NCBI GenBank assembly: GCA_021234155.1
Contig: JAJEKV010000098.1
Coordinates: forward strand, 735,084-799,083
Direction: 5' to 3'
DNA: 64,000 nucleotides
Source of the DNA: Isoetes taiwanensis
Lineage: Eukaryota; Streptophyta; Lycopodiopsida; Isoetales; Isoetaceae
In this document: positions 1 through 11,773 of the stretch, piece after piece
Layout of the letters: every line of letters starts with the position of its first letter
How positions within the stretch are numbered: position 1 is the stretch's first letter
Notes under the pieces: model-generated
What the model was told of the DNA's origin: nothing
Database searches by the model: none
What the model saw: only the letters and a program-made list of their open reading frames with translations
Position numbers and translations under genes: made by a program

Positions 1-335
1 TAATAAGAGGGGCAAATATGTTAAGACCCATTCCTTAAGCCATGAGTGGCAGATATTTTGCATGTTCCAGCTTACCATCCAGAAACCTTAAAAGCCCTTT
101 TATCTATAAATCCAATAATTGTTAGCCTTTTGGTCTATTAAGACAATAGCAGTGGCAGTCATCTTGGCCATTTAACATAACGAAATAAGAAGTCTATAAA
201 TAGAATACATAGTAATCCGTGCCATACACCAGCTAAAATCTCCTAAGCCGTGTAGCCAAAGCATATAAGAATTTAGAAACATCATGTAAGAATTAAAAAC
301 TAGCCCAAACCTGTGAAGATGTTGGGCATGGGAAA
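1..335. other. No gene seen
   Basis: AT-rich sequence with no recognisable coding, RNA or repeat structure. A short minus-strand reading frame overlaps the right side but resembles no family I know. Confidence 0.4.
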
Positions 336-575
336 TCATCTCCATTTCCTTGTGCTGCATCCAGCCTGATCCGCATTGGATGTAAATTGTATAGTGAATG
401 CATCGTAGGAGTTAGTTCCAGAAATCTGCTTCTTCAAAGAATAATTCACAGCTCTCAACTTTGTAGATCCATCCATATTGTAAGAGATTAAAATGCATGA
501 AGGATGTCCAGCGGAATAACCAGCAGTGGAATACTTAGCAGCGGAATACCCAGCAGCATGTATACCCTGCAACAC
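336..575 (-). CDS. Possible exon relic, unknown protein
   Basis: A minus-strand reading frame of about 79 codons. It opens just after a possible splice acceptor (GTTGCAG, read on the minus strand) and contains short repeats of the type AAGYSA followed by a mixed-polarity stretch (ILISYNMDGSTKL). Composition looks more protein-like than the surrounding AT-rich DNA, but I recognise no family and see no partner exon nearby. It could equally be a chance frame over the short GGAATA-CCAGCAG repeats on the plus strand (about 510-660). Function unknown. Confidence 0.2.
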   Translation of the reverse strand: MLQGIHAAGYSAAKYSTAGYSAGHPSCILISYNMDGSTKLRAVNYSLKKQISGTNSYDAFTIQFTSNADQAGCSTRKWR

Positions 576-1081
576 TCAAATCCGGGCAACCCTAATTCGG
601 CCGGATAAACCCAGCAGCATATATATCCGGGCAACACCCTATCCGGGCAACCCTAATTTTGGATCGTGATCAATAGATCCAACGATCGTCCATTTTCAGA
701 AGTTTGTCAAACATCAAGCAATAAAATTAGACATAAAAAAGTACCCAAAGGAAATATCGAATGCTAGTAAAACATGTGTACAAGCCCTAAGCCATGTATC
801 TGCTTAATAGTCAGGTTGCAAACTATATCCAACAAACTTACAATTTCCAGAGGTCGCCAAAACTCTGCATTACAACTTTAGGTAAGACAAAGATAATCCA
901 TTTTTTCCTTTTGCCAGTAGTTGAAACTTTTACCATAGCACAAATGTAGCCAGTCACATTAACCACCAATTTTCATTAATCATAAGTTACAAACCAGTTA
1001 AGATTTATGCCAGTTCAATGTAACAAGTCAAATAAAACCCTGAGTCAACAAGTATAAATGCTTACCATCATTATATTTGTA
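576..1081. other. Non-coding; short CCGGGCAAC repeats
   Basis: Between about 586 and 660 the string CCGGGCAAC(A/C)CTA occurs three times in short order. The rest is AT-rich with no gene seen. An A-run at about 1081-1098 leads into the duplicated block that follows. Confidence 0.4.
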
Positions 1082-1303
1082 AAAAAAAAAAAAAAAACCC
1101 AGCCTGAACTAGTAAACCTAGACCAGACATCTGCCTCAGTCAATCCCTTGGCAGTATTATCATCCTACTACCAGTATGAGCATTTCTGGCATAGTCCCAT
1201 TTTTACTTGTTCATTCTTGTAATTTCAGCCAATATAGCATTTGGTCATCCATAAAGTAACAGCAAAATCTTATTATTTCAACAAAAATACTTTTATCATT
1301 AAA
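1082..1303. repeat. Duplicated block, copy 1 of 3
   Basis: Starts in an A-run and is repeated with few changes at 3147-3366 (copy 2), and more diverged from about 9522 onward (copy 3). Shared landmarks are CCCAGCCTGAACTAG, AGTATTATCATCCTACTAC and AGCATTTGGTCATCC. Copy 1 is cut at its right end by the poly-T start of a minus-strand LINE fragment. Copy 2 continues past that point. Confidence 0.75.
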
Positions 1304-2440
1304 TTTTTTTTTTGATGAATGTGGACCTTTATTACTCAAAAGAATACAAAGAGTACATGGGGGACTCAAAACCCAGTGGAGAAGATATCCACTAGAGCAA
1401 CACTACCCACCACATACATAACATTAGAAAGCAGAGAATACAGATCACCATGAGCACAACTGTTTGCTATGAGTAGGTGTGAATCTGAAGATATTGTTCC
1501 CAAATGACACATTTGATGTCATCCTTCAAGGAAGAACATTTGTACGCCTTCCAATGCGACTACGGGCATCGCTAAGCACTTTGCGTATCTGAAAAGAGTC
1601 GTCCCTTGAAGATGAGGAGATTTCGTCTCTTCCGGATGGACCGTGATGATCCAAGCAGATGCTAAGTGGAAAGCCCTCTTTGCCAACTTGTCCCAAGAAC
1701 TAGGATAGCCCGACAAAAGGACAGCGACTATTCAAGTCACAATGGAAAAGACTCGAAGCCACGCCAAGCGAGGTCGAACATGGTGACACAAGAAAAGCAA
1801 AGGCTCAATTGTCTCATCCCTCCGCGTGCAAAGAGGGCAGATCACGAGACTTCGGACGGGACGAAATCAATGAACAATAGTGTTTACCCGCACGCATCTA
1901 TGAGTGATCTGCCACCATAAAATGGAAGCTTAGGATGAAGCAATTTATCCCATACCCATCACCAGACTGCTTTACGATGAGGCTTGGGGATAACTAAAGG
2001 CCACTTTAGCGATGGAGGCAACACCTCGGGATGAAGCGGGACCACATACATCGAAAGTGCACCGGTGCTCCTCCTTAACACCGCCATGAACCACCCGTAG
2101 TGGGGGAGCCACGCCTTGTGGGTGTGGAGGAAGTGTATCGACCACTTTTTCCCAAATGCTCCGGTCCCAACGAAGGAGAAGGAACTTCAATTTGAACTCA
2201 TTCCACGTCAACAATCTTGTCTCATTATACCATGCAGATACCGTGAGCACACCTGCTACTCGCCACCGATGTTGCGTCAATGGATGGACAGAAGAGACCA
2301 GGGGACAATCTGCATGACCATCACCCAAAGGGATCCACCAACAACTGACTGTAGGATCTGTGTGGGCCATTGGATGGAACTGAAACAAAGTGCGCACAGT
2401 CTCCCAAGCAGTTAGCAACCCCTTGAGGAAAGGAGATGCA
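1304..2440 (-). pseudogene. LINE (L1-like) 3' fragment, decayed ORF2 C-terminus
   Basis: Read on the minus strand this is the 3' end of a non-LTR retrotransposon. A poly-A tail (T-run at 1304-1313) follows a 3' end that reads CTTTATTACTCAAAAG on the plus strand. Upstream there are broken frames: about 1972-2418 encodes a region with LTWNEFKLKF, similar to the post-RT part of plant LINE ORF2. About 1750-1880 holds a Cys/His cluster (C-P-L-C ... E-T-I-E-H-L-L-F-L-C) typical of the RT zinc-binding domain (zf-RVT). The segment 1519-1716 is the last coding piece. No reverse transcriptase core is present, so this is a 5'-truncated copy. Frameshifts separate every piece. The clade assignment is inference from motif order and the tail. 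Confidence 0.65.
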
Positions 2441-3146
2441 TTAGGATATGGAACATGCCTTGCACAGCCAGCAAAATTGCCATCATTGCAATAAAAAAAA
2501 CCCTACCACCTACCGTGGAATGAGGGTAAACACACCTTGATAGTATCAATCTGTGACCATGTGGAGAGCTAACCCCCACTGCCACAGCAGGGGTTAAGCC
2601 TCATCCCATAATTTAAAGCAAAAGGAGATTCTAGATTTAGAACATATCTTGTTAATGGAGTTTTTAGAGATTAGAGCACTAGCTAAAGCACCACTGTGCT
2701 GGCGTGTGCTGTCATATTCACATATTTATATAGCCAACTGGCATATGTAAAGTAGGCAACTATAGAGCCAACTGGCATACGTATAGTGTCAAGCCTCGTG
2801 TCTAGCTGAAAAATGTATAGCTAACTGGAATACACTATAGAGCCAACTGGCATAAGTATAGTGTCAAGTCTCTTGGCCAATCTTATCTTGTTCGAATTTG
2901 CAAGTGTCCATATTACCATGTAGGTGGTATCACCTAATACTCTTCCTCATCACATGCGTCCTGCATAAGTAATATCTAACAAAAATGTAACTTTGCAAAA
3001 TCAGTATGTTGTCTACTAGAAATATCAATGCATCCAGCCATATACTTTACTTTTCCTAAGTTGCAGCTTAGGACAGCATAAGTGCTCATACAACTAGCCA
3101 ATAGGTAGAGGACAACACCGGATATCTCCAATGTGATGAAGTATCT
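2441..3146. other. Non-coding; short direct repeats
   Basis: The segment 2458-2505 (TTGCACAGCCAGC...) recurs at 9488-9535, so it belongs to the same diverged duplicated block family. At 2763-2801 and 2834-2872 a unit containing ATAGAGCCAACTGGCATA is repeated. No gene seen. Confidence 0.5.
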
Positions 3147-3366
3147 AAAAAAAACCCAGCCTGAACTAGTAAACCTAGACCGGACAAATGCCTCGGCCAA
3201 TCCTTTCAAGTATTATCATCCTACTACCCAAGATGAGCATTTTTGCATAGTATCCTTTTACCCATTTTTACTTGTTCATTCTTGTAATTTCAGCCAATAT
3301 AGCATTTGGTCATCCATAAAGTAACAGCAAAATCTTATTATTTCAACAAAAATACTTTTATCATTA
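3147..3366. repeat. Duplicated block, copy 2 of 3
   Basis: Near-copy of 1082-1303. It continues uninterrupted to the right (ATATCTCGTC...), giving the empty-site version of the position where the LINE fragment begins in copy 1. The duplication therefore brackets the LINE fragment, either as a tandem duplication or a product of unequal exchange. Confidence 0.7.
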
Positions 3367-3553
3367 ATATCTCGTCAATATTTAAGCATTTCAATATGTA
3401 TTGATCATAGATCATTGCAATAAGCATTTATCCGTTACGCCTCCTGTTGATCCAATATCTGGAGACTAATGTAGCAAATAGTATTGTAATTACAAGTTTG
3501 ATCTTTCCTAGTCACAGACTCTTGCTAGAAAGCAAAGCTAAAATGATAATATT

Positions 3554-3697
3554 CTAGAAAAACCGTTTATGTGATGCCTTTGTCAACGTGAACTTCTTAG
3601 TGACAAGTTCCGCAAAAAAGTGAGCAAGATCTCCATCATTCTTCCAGCCAAATCCAACTACAAAAGCAAAAGGAACAATGGGAAGAAAATCCCGTAC
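3554..3697 (-). CDS. Possible terminal exon, unknown protein
   Basis: Minus strand, 47 codons plus stop, opening exactly at a good splice acceptor (GGCTGCAG then GTACGGG). The peptide begins VRDFLPIVPFAFVVG, a hydrophobic segment, and ends in a basic tail (KKFTLTKASHKRFF). A diverged copy of the same acceptor and exon start lies at about 10539-10599 on the minus strand, where the frame is broken. The acceptor and its flank (CTGCAGCCAATCA on the plus strand) are conserved between the two copies, which favours an old exon over chance. I do not recognise the family. Confidence 0.3.
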   Translation of the reverse strand, partial: VRDFLPIVPFAFVVGFGWKNDGDLAHFFAELVTKKFTLTKASHKRFF

Positions 3698-3810
3698 CTG
3701 CAGCCAATCAGTACCCTGTTAGCGTGAAAACGGTATCAGGGCAAGGGCCAAAAGGTACATTGGGATTTTCAGTTTATCACTGATTACCCATTGTGCCTCT
3801 TGCCCTTCTA

Positions 3811-4239
3811 GCCAAATTTAACTAAAAGAATAGAAGGAGAAATCCTAGCAACTGCTCGAACAGATGTAAATTCCTGTTAATTCACCTTTAACTGCAATAT
3901 GTATTTGCATGTTCTAAAATAATCATAGAACCTGACTATATCAGACCTATATAGCATCTGTGTATTGCTCATACAAGAGCTTGATCTGTAAATTCTATAT
4001 TATGCAACAACTAGGAGCTAGTGCAACACAAACGGAATTAAAACCCCTCGCTAGAAAAACTTCTTCCGGCATTAATTCTAGATAACTATCAATATGTAGA
4101 TATCTTGCTAAAAGCGCCAAAATCTTTGTTACTATATATAATGCGGTCTAAGTTCTCCAGTATTCTAAAACTGTGAACACCTACCACAATGCATGCTTGC
4201 TCAGCGATGGTTAAAAACCAAAGAATGAAATATGCATAA
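3811..4239. other. No gene seen
   Basis: AT-rich, no coding or repeat structure recognised. Confidence 0.4.
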
Positions 4240-5640
4240 AACCTGTTTATAAGCTGCTCCATATCATTCGAAGCTTCAAAAATTCTTCAGGGATGGAGAA
4301 TAGACTCTGTTCAAGCCAACATCACTCTTCAGGCTTTTGCAAAACGAAGTAATTTTGCATACTCTCCAGGCAAATGCAGAATACTCCAAGTATTTCAATT
4401 AAGGGCTATGTTACAAATGGCAACTGCAAAGGCCTCTGCAACAAAATATTCTTCTTCTTATATCCCGAATCATCTGCTACAAAGCTCCAAAAGGTTCTAC
4501 AAAGCTCCAAGAGGTATCTACAGCAAGCTCCAGGCATTTTGCATTGCACCTTCGTCATCTTGCTTCTTCGTCATCTTGCTTCAGAGCACTTCTATCAGAA
4601 TCTACTTCAGAGTGCTTCTATCAGAATCTACTTCAAAGCGTTTCCTTCAGGATTGAATGCTTAGGCACTGATCATCAGAGAATGGGAAGCCGGAAATCTG
4701 TCCGCCGTTCTCAAGTTCTCAGCAACGAGCATAATTTCTAGGGTATACAATGCTCAATCGTTAATTATCTATGCCCTAATTGTTTACCCTTTTATTTTTC
4801 AATAGAAAAATAGAGAGCTTATATTTAGTACTTACCAATACCTTTTATGAGAGCAATTGGCAATATGAAATCCACGTTTGATAAACCTCTTCAAATTAAA
4901 AGTTGCATGCAACACTTGCATGTTGATCTCTACATGTCCAACATGCATTTTAGAACAAGGTGCTGCGCACGGAGGGTTGCCCTCCATGGCCGGAGGGTGG
5001 AGTGGCTTAAATCGTAGTTCAAAGTCATGTTTTGGCTGGGTTGGTCGGAAGCTATGCCAACAGCTTCAGCAGTTGGGCACTCTCTTTGTCTGGCTGTCAG
5101 AACCCAACTGCTGTAGATATGGCACCCAATCCTTCTCTGCTAGACTTCCACATTCTCTGTTGGTCGATGCTCCAGCAAAGGCCCCGTATTCTGGACCAAA
5201 TCCTCTGGTTTATTCCTTCCCTACTCCATATTTTCGAAACAACACCATATATCTTCCGGTTGAAGCTCTCTTAAGAATGCCGATTCGAATCTACCTAATA
5301 GATCTTTGCGGATCGAGAGGTTGCTCGGGTTTTTATATCAAGTTGTTTTAAGAATTGACGAACTATGTTGCAAGGTGTTCATTTGCATGGGCCGTGGTCG
5401 TGCTCATAAAATTTGCTTTGGTGCTTAGTTGTCGCACGGTTTTGCTAAGCGGAATCAATTCTTTTTGTCTTTGCTCGACTTATCTAATGGAAAGGCCCTT
5501 AGCAAGCGAATCACTAGTCGAAGTTGGAGACCGTTGGTTAATTGTCCATGAAGATTTTTCGCACAAGTTATTGTAACGTTACTATAAATCATTGCTGCTA
5601 GATTATTCCAACAATCCAATACACAATGAGGTTTGATTGT
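4240..5640. other. Unclassified region with short tandem repeats
   Basis: At 4551-4582 a 16-bp unit (TTCGTCATCTTGCTTC) is present twice, and at about 4579-4632 a 26-bp unit containing ATCAGAATCTACTTC is present twice. A 157-codon plus-strand frame (4878-5351) matches no family I know. The stretch 5510-5630 looks like the 3' part of an LTR or a transcribed repeat, but no paired copy or primer site was found. Left unclassified. Confidence 0.35.
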
Positions 5641-7159
5641 GATTTAAAAGGCTTTTTTGTTTTAACAAGAAATTATAAATCCATTTATCACCAAGTCCAA
5701 TATAACACCTCCTTTACCTCCAACAATTGCCACAAACTATTCAAGTTATAGTGTGTATCCCTTATGTTCTTAAGAGCGTGCTTTCGCTAAACCACATCCA
5801 TTCCACTGTTGGGCAAACTCCGGGGTAAAGAAGATTTTTCCAGTTGAAATTGCAAAATTTTCTATTCAGTTGGTCTATGGCAGGAAGATTTTAGGGAGAT
5901 TTTGATGATACTAAATTCTGATAGGAAACTTAAGTATGTTAAATATCTGACTACTTAGGGAAACATTAGGAAAATTGATAAGTCTAAAAAGGTTCCCCGA
6001 CGTTGATACATCTAATGAGAAGAAGCAGTGGCCAAAAAGTTTCCCCGACATTGATACATTTTATACATCTAATGAAAAGCAGTGACAAACAAAATATAGT
6101 GCATTCAAGTTAAAATATAGTCAAGGTGTCATCTAATAGAACTTGTTTTGAAAACCCATTGATCACCCAGTCCAACATGGCTACTTCCTTACCTCCAAAC
6201 ATTGCCCAATCCTTACCTCCAAACATTGCCCAACCTGTTCTAAGTTATATAGTTTTCAAGTTATATTGTTCTTCCAAAATCGCATTGAGGTGGAGCTAGC
6301 TGCGTTTCAAGGCTAAACATTGCCCACAACTCGTTGAAGTTTTATTTTTATTGCTTCGATGGTATTTGGGTTGAGATGGAGCTTGTCCATTTGCATTATC
6401 CAAGGAATCACCTACTTATATTGGCATTTTGGGAATATATAATTTGAGGTGCAACCAGTTCTCGAACGTTGCACTTTGACACGGTGATCCAAACCTACAC
6501 GTGGGTTTTTTAAACATTACTAGCAGATTTTAATGCTTATATTTAAGGATACCAAGATTTAAGTTTACAAAACCCATGTCAAGTAGAAGAGCCTCCACCA
6601 GAAGATGTCTGCTAGTAGCTATGTTGCTGCTATCATAGTGTTGTAACATCAGAGATTTTTTATGGTTGAGGATATGTTGCCATTCAGCTCCCAATTGTGG
6701 TGTAACTGTTCAAACAAGAAGCAATAGGAGTGTACTTGTCAAATCATCTATTGCAAGCCTCAAGTGCCCATAAGACATAACATTGCATTGATGTATTATG
6801 TTGCATGTCCACATCGAATGGAAAGGATTCAATGACGATTGCCAAAACAAAAGCTCAATCATCTTCAATTATTAGGCGTTTACCTTCAAGATTCTTCCTT
6901 CCCATCAAGAAATTGTGATTTTGCAATTGTAAAATCCATGGATCCTTCCAGCCTATTGCCAATAGATTGGTAACAAAGTATTCAAGAATCTACTTTCAAA
7001 AAATATACCTCCAAAACCCCTAAAGCCCCTCTCCTAAAATGAGGACTACCTTACTAAGAATAAATGAGCTACATACTGGGTTTGCTACTCATTGCATATA
7101 AGATGCATCTTCTTAATTCCCGAACATACCAATATTTCTTTCTGAATCTAATGCAGCCG
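5641..7159. other. No gene; diverged internal duplication
   Basis: The stretch around 5688-5755 (CACC-AGTCCAA ... CCTTTACCTCCAACAATTGCC) is repeated with changes at about 6160-6246. There the piece CTTACCTCCAAACATTGCCC is itself doubled. Another pair is GGTTCCCCGACGTTGATACAT at about 5990 and TTTCCCCGACATTGATACAT at about 6040. No gene seen. Confidence 0.4.
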
Positions 7160-7558
7160 TTATCTTTCAGCCCAAGTTCTAAGATTTGGCAATATGTTCA
7201 ATGCAACCTCCTTCGATTGAAGGCATTTGCTCTGTTCATGTAAGCAAATCATTCTATTATTTACCACCCGTAGTAATTCCCCAAAGCCCGGGATAGAAAT
7301 CGTGGTTTCCATTTTAACATTACATGTTAGTTGAAGATGATGAAAGATCAAGCTATTAGCAAAACCTCGTAATATACGAATAATGTCCCCATGGGGATAT
7401 CCCTTTAAAGTTGTGCACATAATATACTGTTTCAAACAATGGTAAGAAGTTCCTTGAAAGAGCTCCAAGCTTAGGGTAAAAGAAGAACGGTGGATAGTCT
7501 CATATATGACATATTGAGTAGAATGCAATGATGACCTTTTCCTAGTTAGAATAAACAA
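7160..7558 (-). other. Open reading frame of 132 codons, no recognised family
   Basis: The longest frame in the 5.6-9.5 kb stretch. It has no signal peptide, no recognisable motif and no neighbouring splice signals that would define a gene. Base composition is the same as the flanking AT-rich DNA. It may be a chance frame or part of a decayed element. Confidence 0.15.
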
Positions 7559-9521
7559 AGATAGAACTTAATACAACTTCAAAAAGGATACATCCACTTC
7601 TTATTCTATCCAATTGACCATTGAAAACCACTATTGGATAGCTGTTGTTCTTGGCAACATCCTTATATAGTTTTTTCTACAACGAGCATTTCTAAAAAAT
7701 GTGAAGGTCAAAAAGTGAGCATCTGAGAGGCATAAGAGGACTAAAACAATAAATATCATTTTACCATTTACATTGAAGTGTGGGGTAAGCGGCTACAAAT
7801 AGCCTATCAGCTGGCCTCACACGATCTAAAACTTCACCTTTTACTAAAAAATATATCCTCTAAGCCCTAAGGGCTAGTTAAATAGTCCAATTTGAAAAGA
7901 AGTCCTTTTGAAATAAGCCTTCCTTGGTCGACTGAACTCCTCGAACATCCCGGAAAGAACTATGAAAGCAACGAGATGAAATTTATATGAAAATGGACAG
8001 ATGTCAAAGTAAAGACGTATTAGTTAAAATGTAAGTTTGTACATCTTGTGAAGATTAGTTAGCAGAAAGTAAAAAAACCAGACTTAAATTAGTATTGGTT
8101 ATCTTCGAACGAAACCACAATTAGCCCTCGTGGAATGAGATTGCAAATGAAGATCCTATGCTAGGAGACTAATATTCCTTTCCCATAAGGACCAAAACAG
8201 AATATAAGTATTCTCCACCCATTAATAGAATGAAAGTTTGGGAAAGGATATATCTACTTGAAATTAATTTGCATTTGTTATGGCCATCATCATAGATAAC
8301 ACAAATAAAGCATTTATCAGAAGTGACCTTTAACAAAGGGAACCAACACATAAAACACTATTCAAGCTCATTTAGGATATGTAAAATCAAAACACTGCAT
8401 ATGTGCATATTGTCTCATGAATATTCTAGAAAGTTTTGTAACAACATGCTCCTTTAATTTCTTGAACATGAAATTTTAACAAGAAGAAATCTTACAATTC
8501 AACCATGTCTAAAAAAGACCTTCACAAAACTCTGGACCAATTGCAAGCTTTATTCATTTCGATTCCTCCCTCTAGGCGTCTCGGTGAGATGCAAGAAAGA
8601 TAGCCTTTTAGACGGACATAATGTAGCACAACAAGAATACTCATGCACATCTCATTTTGAAACAAAGCCAAGCCAGCAGGGAACTCAATTTCTGTTTATA
8701 CACACACATTGAAAAGAGAAATCTCAGATATCATTATTTCTTCGGCATTGCATTTGCAACTTAAAATAACGATTTTTGAATCTTAAAAGATATATATGGC
8801 ATTTTTCAACCGGCAAAATCACGATTCCTTAGGCCAACAAAGAGAGGCTTTAAACAATTGTTCAAGAAGGTCTAAAACCTTGAAGCACTTCGTTGTAATC
8901 TTTTGGGAAATCGACAGAAGAAGAATTCTTTAGGCAGCGAATACGCCCACCAAATTGTTGCCTCCTTATTGTAGGAGAAGGGTGCAGATTAAGAGGAAGT
9001 AATTTACAAGGAACTACTGCCAATGCAAATGCTGTCTGCATTGCCGGAGACTGCTATGCGATAATGTTCTCATACATATTGCGAAAATGCTTGGAAGAAG
9101 AAGGGTCGAGCTACGCCATAGCCACGCATCAAGGAATGGGGGGGATGGATGAGCGAGAGTTTCCTGCGGCAGCCACGGTTTGAGCAAGCCACCAAAGATA
9201 TAATTAGGGCATATCCTAAGATATACCTAGATATGCCCACATACCCACACAAACGAGGATTTGCCCCCCTAGGGGCAACCCAAAAAGATGCATGCATATG
9301 CTTTAACATAATAAATATTAGATGAAGCATTTGACTTGTCTAAGTTTTTGACTTTCATAACAATATCCCATATCAAGGAATTTAGAATAAGCAAATATAG
9401 CTTCATAAAGGACCTTTGCCCTTAAATATACCCAAAGGGGAACCTAAAGTCTGAGGTGCATGTTGCTCAGTTGCTCAGCCAAACATGCCTTGCACAGCCA
9501 GCGAAATTGCCATCATTGCAA
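7559..9521. other. No gene seen
   Basis: AT-rich sequence without recognisable coding potential. The segment 9485-9521 starts the third copy of the block family (see 1082-1303). An 86-codon minus-strand frame at 9070-9330 is not convincing. Confidence 0.4.
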
Positions 9522-9621
9522 TAAAAAAAAAAAACCAGTCCACACTAGCCATAGCAAAAGCTTACTAGCATGACATCTACTCAGGTCAATCCCTGATGTA
9601 GTATTATCAGTCCATACTAGG

Positions 9622-9944
9622 ATCATGATGGGTGAAAGCATGCTAGGGTGTACCATCTAAAAGTGCGAACTTTAACATAATAAGTACCCAACTTTGGGTT
9701 TTGGGAACTTGTATAAATATCTCAATAAATAATACATTTGAGAGTTGATTCATTCATTTTAGTCTCTAATAATATTGTTATCCTCTAATACTATAGATTG
9801 ACATGTTACTGACCTTCAATTCAAATTTTTTGGATTGATTTTAATGGGAAAAAAAAAACAAAAAGTACCAGTTTCAAAAGTACCCAGTGTAGGCACTTTT
9901 GAGGGTTCCAAAAGTGGTACACCGTAGCATGCTTTTATCATGAT
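9622..9944. mobile_element. MITE-like element with about 25-bp inverted ends
   Basis: Left end GTGAAAGCATGCTAGGGTGT and right end ACACCGTAGCATGCTTTT are inverted copies, with inner similarity continuing (AAAAGTGC against GGCACTTTT). The palindrome ATCATGAT sits at both edges (9622-9629 and 9937-9944), so target duplication and inverted end cannot be separated by eye. About 320 bp, no coding. It interrupts copy 3 of the duplicated block, so it is younger than that duplication. Confidence 0.65.
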
Positions 9945-10538
9945 CCTTGATGGCATTGCTATCTTTAGACATCAAGTACTTAGTCCATAACCTATATTTA
10001 ACCGTATCCAATCTTTTTTCCAACACCAGATATCACAGTAGACCATATGATTAAGAACAACACCAATGTACTGTTCTATCATACTTTGAGCAATTAAATG
10101 TTGTTGACAGATCAATCTATTATGCTCAAGCTATTTTGTAAAAAGTATTCATAACACAAGCACTTCCAATACACAAACTCTCATATATTATGTGCCAAGG
10201 GGGCTTTTCATTTCAAGGCTTTAAAATTGCCCTTAAAAGCTGCCAATGTCTAATAAAATGACAAATATACTTTGAAATAAGAGGGATAAGTAAGGATCAG
10301 AGTTAAAGAACAACTACAATGTTAGCAGATCACATATCTGCCTGCAGATCTGCAGTCCCATTATTGTAAATATTAGAGCTTGAAAAAATAATTTACTTGA
10401 CATGTATCTTTTGATATAGATAATGTAGAACAGCTTCTCTACTTGTGCAAATTCGTCCATCATCATAAGTAAAGAGTAAAGAAACTTGTCATATAGAACT
10501 TGGATGGAAACTCCTTCTAATATATGTTCCTCGTCCAT

Positions 10539-10599
10539 TCTTCAGGCAAAACTAATTCCACAAGCAAAGAAAGACACAAAGGGAAGAGAAGCCTGGTAC
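10539..10599 (-). pseudogene. Decayed copy of the 3554-3697 exon start
   Basis: Minus strand. The same acceptor context (CTGCAG) and exon start as at 3697, with similar spacing of hydrophobic codons (LPFVSFFACG against LPIVPFAFVVG), but a stop codon follows after about 18 codons. Supports an exon ancestor that was duplicated with the block and then lost. Confidence 0.3.
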
Positions 10600-10939
10600 C
10601 TGCAGCCAATCAATACTACGTTAGCATGAAAATGGTAATGTAGCAAGGGCCAGAAGGTACAATAGGCTTCTCGGTTCATCACCGGTCACCATTTGTATCC
10701 TCTTTGCCCATTAATTAGAGAAAGCAAGAAAAATGGACTGTAAAACGAATTTGTAGACTGAAATATACGGATATTATCAGCTGTATATGACCAAATGAAC
10801 AGAATAAATCTATTCTAACTTTAGTTATTGCAGAAACGTGCTATCACAGTAGAGCAAAAAACAGAAATTTTGGCCATGATAATCTCATAGCTTTTGGATT
10901 TAGAAAACAGATAGCAAACCTTTTTGCATGTCTTCATAT

Positions 10940-11060
10940 GCTTAGTAAAAGAGCATCGTCCATACTATGGTCATACCCTTGTGCCTCATACAAAGGGCGC
11001 CTCATGCAAGAGCATCGTGCATACTATGAGTAAGGCTCTGCCTCATGGCAAAGGGCTTTA
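10940..11060. repeat. 60-bp imperfect tandem duplication
   Basis: AGAGCATCGTCCATACTATG (10948) and AGAGCATCGTGCATACTATG (11008) start two adjacent units that both end in CAAAGGGC. Confidence 0.6.
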
Positions 11061-11246
11061 CAAAAATGCTGTAACCTGTGTCTGAGTTAAACGGGCATCT
11101 ATATAATCTTTATACTGCCCTGTATTGCGCGGGAAAAACCACTTGTGTGGTCTGCGGCACAGTCTAGTGCTCAGGATATGGAAATCTTAGATAGGTTTTC
11201 TGCCTTATGTCAGAACATTCATATTCATTTAAATCTATCAGCTATC

Positions 11247-11460
11247 TTAGACTGCCAATGACTCATATTTTACCTTCGAAATCTCTGCTTGGAAGATAAG
11301 ATAAGATAAGATAAGATAAGATAAGATAAGATAAGATAAGAAATTTTTACGTCCACGGGAACCCAACGGGTTATGGGACGGCACATGCAAGGGCAACAGC
11401 CCATCTAAAACCTGGGGACTAGGCCCCATCACCAAACACAATAACCAAATATTAAAAAAC
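11247..11460 (-). mobile_element. Retroposon 3' end with (CTTAT)n tail
   Basis: Plus-strand (GATAA)n, about nine copies at 11295-11340, is followed by a GC-richer stretch (11341-11460). On the minus strand this reads as a coding-like or UTR tail (HNPLGSRGRKNF) running into the microsatellite. This layout, body then simple-repeat tail, is typical of some LINE or SINE 3' ends. The 5' part was not identified. Confidence 0.4.
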
Positions 11461-11773
11461 TACCAAGAATAAGATAAGATAATGCTAATGCTAATGCTCC
11501 ATCTCGCATGCAAGCTTCCAACTGGCAAACTGCAGTGCAATCGTATGGCTTACATTTCTGTAAGCTAGAGGCCGCTATCCATTTCCGTGGCTTTGGATTT
11601 TCATTTCTACATTACCCAAATGTAATGAGAAAAAGCAACTTTCCCTTTCGTAGCCAAAAGAAGTCTCTTTTTTCAAAGACCATAGAAATAAAGCCACATA
11701 TCTGCCAAATAAAAAAGCTACAAGTGGCATGACATAAAATGCAAGAGCTTTTTCAAGGAAAATTAGGGAACAT
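11461..11773. other. No gene seen; short GCTAAT repeat
   Basis: A second short GATAA run and three ATGCTA units near 11470-11500. The remainder shows nothing recognisable. Confidence 0.4.

Larger units (their letters stand above)
9522..10720. repeat. Duplicated block, copy 3 of 3 (diverged, MITE-interrupted)
   Basis: Begins with an A-run and CCAGTCCACACTAG, matching CCCAGCCTGAACTAG of copies 1 and 2. The match then continues to ATGTAGTATTATCAGTCCATACTAG. There a MITE is inserted. Further right, 10500-10720 matches 3640-3810, including the ACCTGCAGCCAATCA acceptor region and the AGCAAGGGCCAGAAGGTACA stretch. The block family is therefore at least about 0.6 kb long. Confidence 0.6.

Noticed and set aside
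1666-2415. Plus-strand reading frames of 84 and 99 codons
   Set aside because: They lie opposite the LINE ORF2 remnant, which explains the coding bias; no family match on the plus strand.
4878-5351. 157-codon plus-strand frame
   Set aside because: No recognisable domain, no splice or start context, composition like neighbours; left as unclassified sequence.
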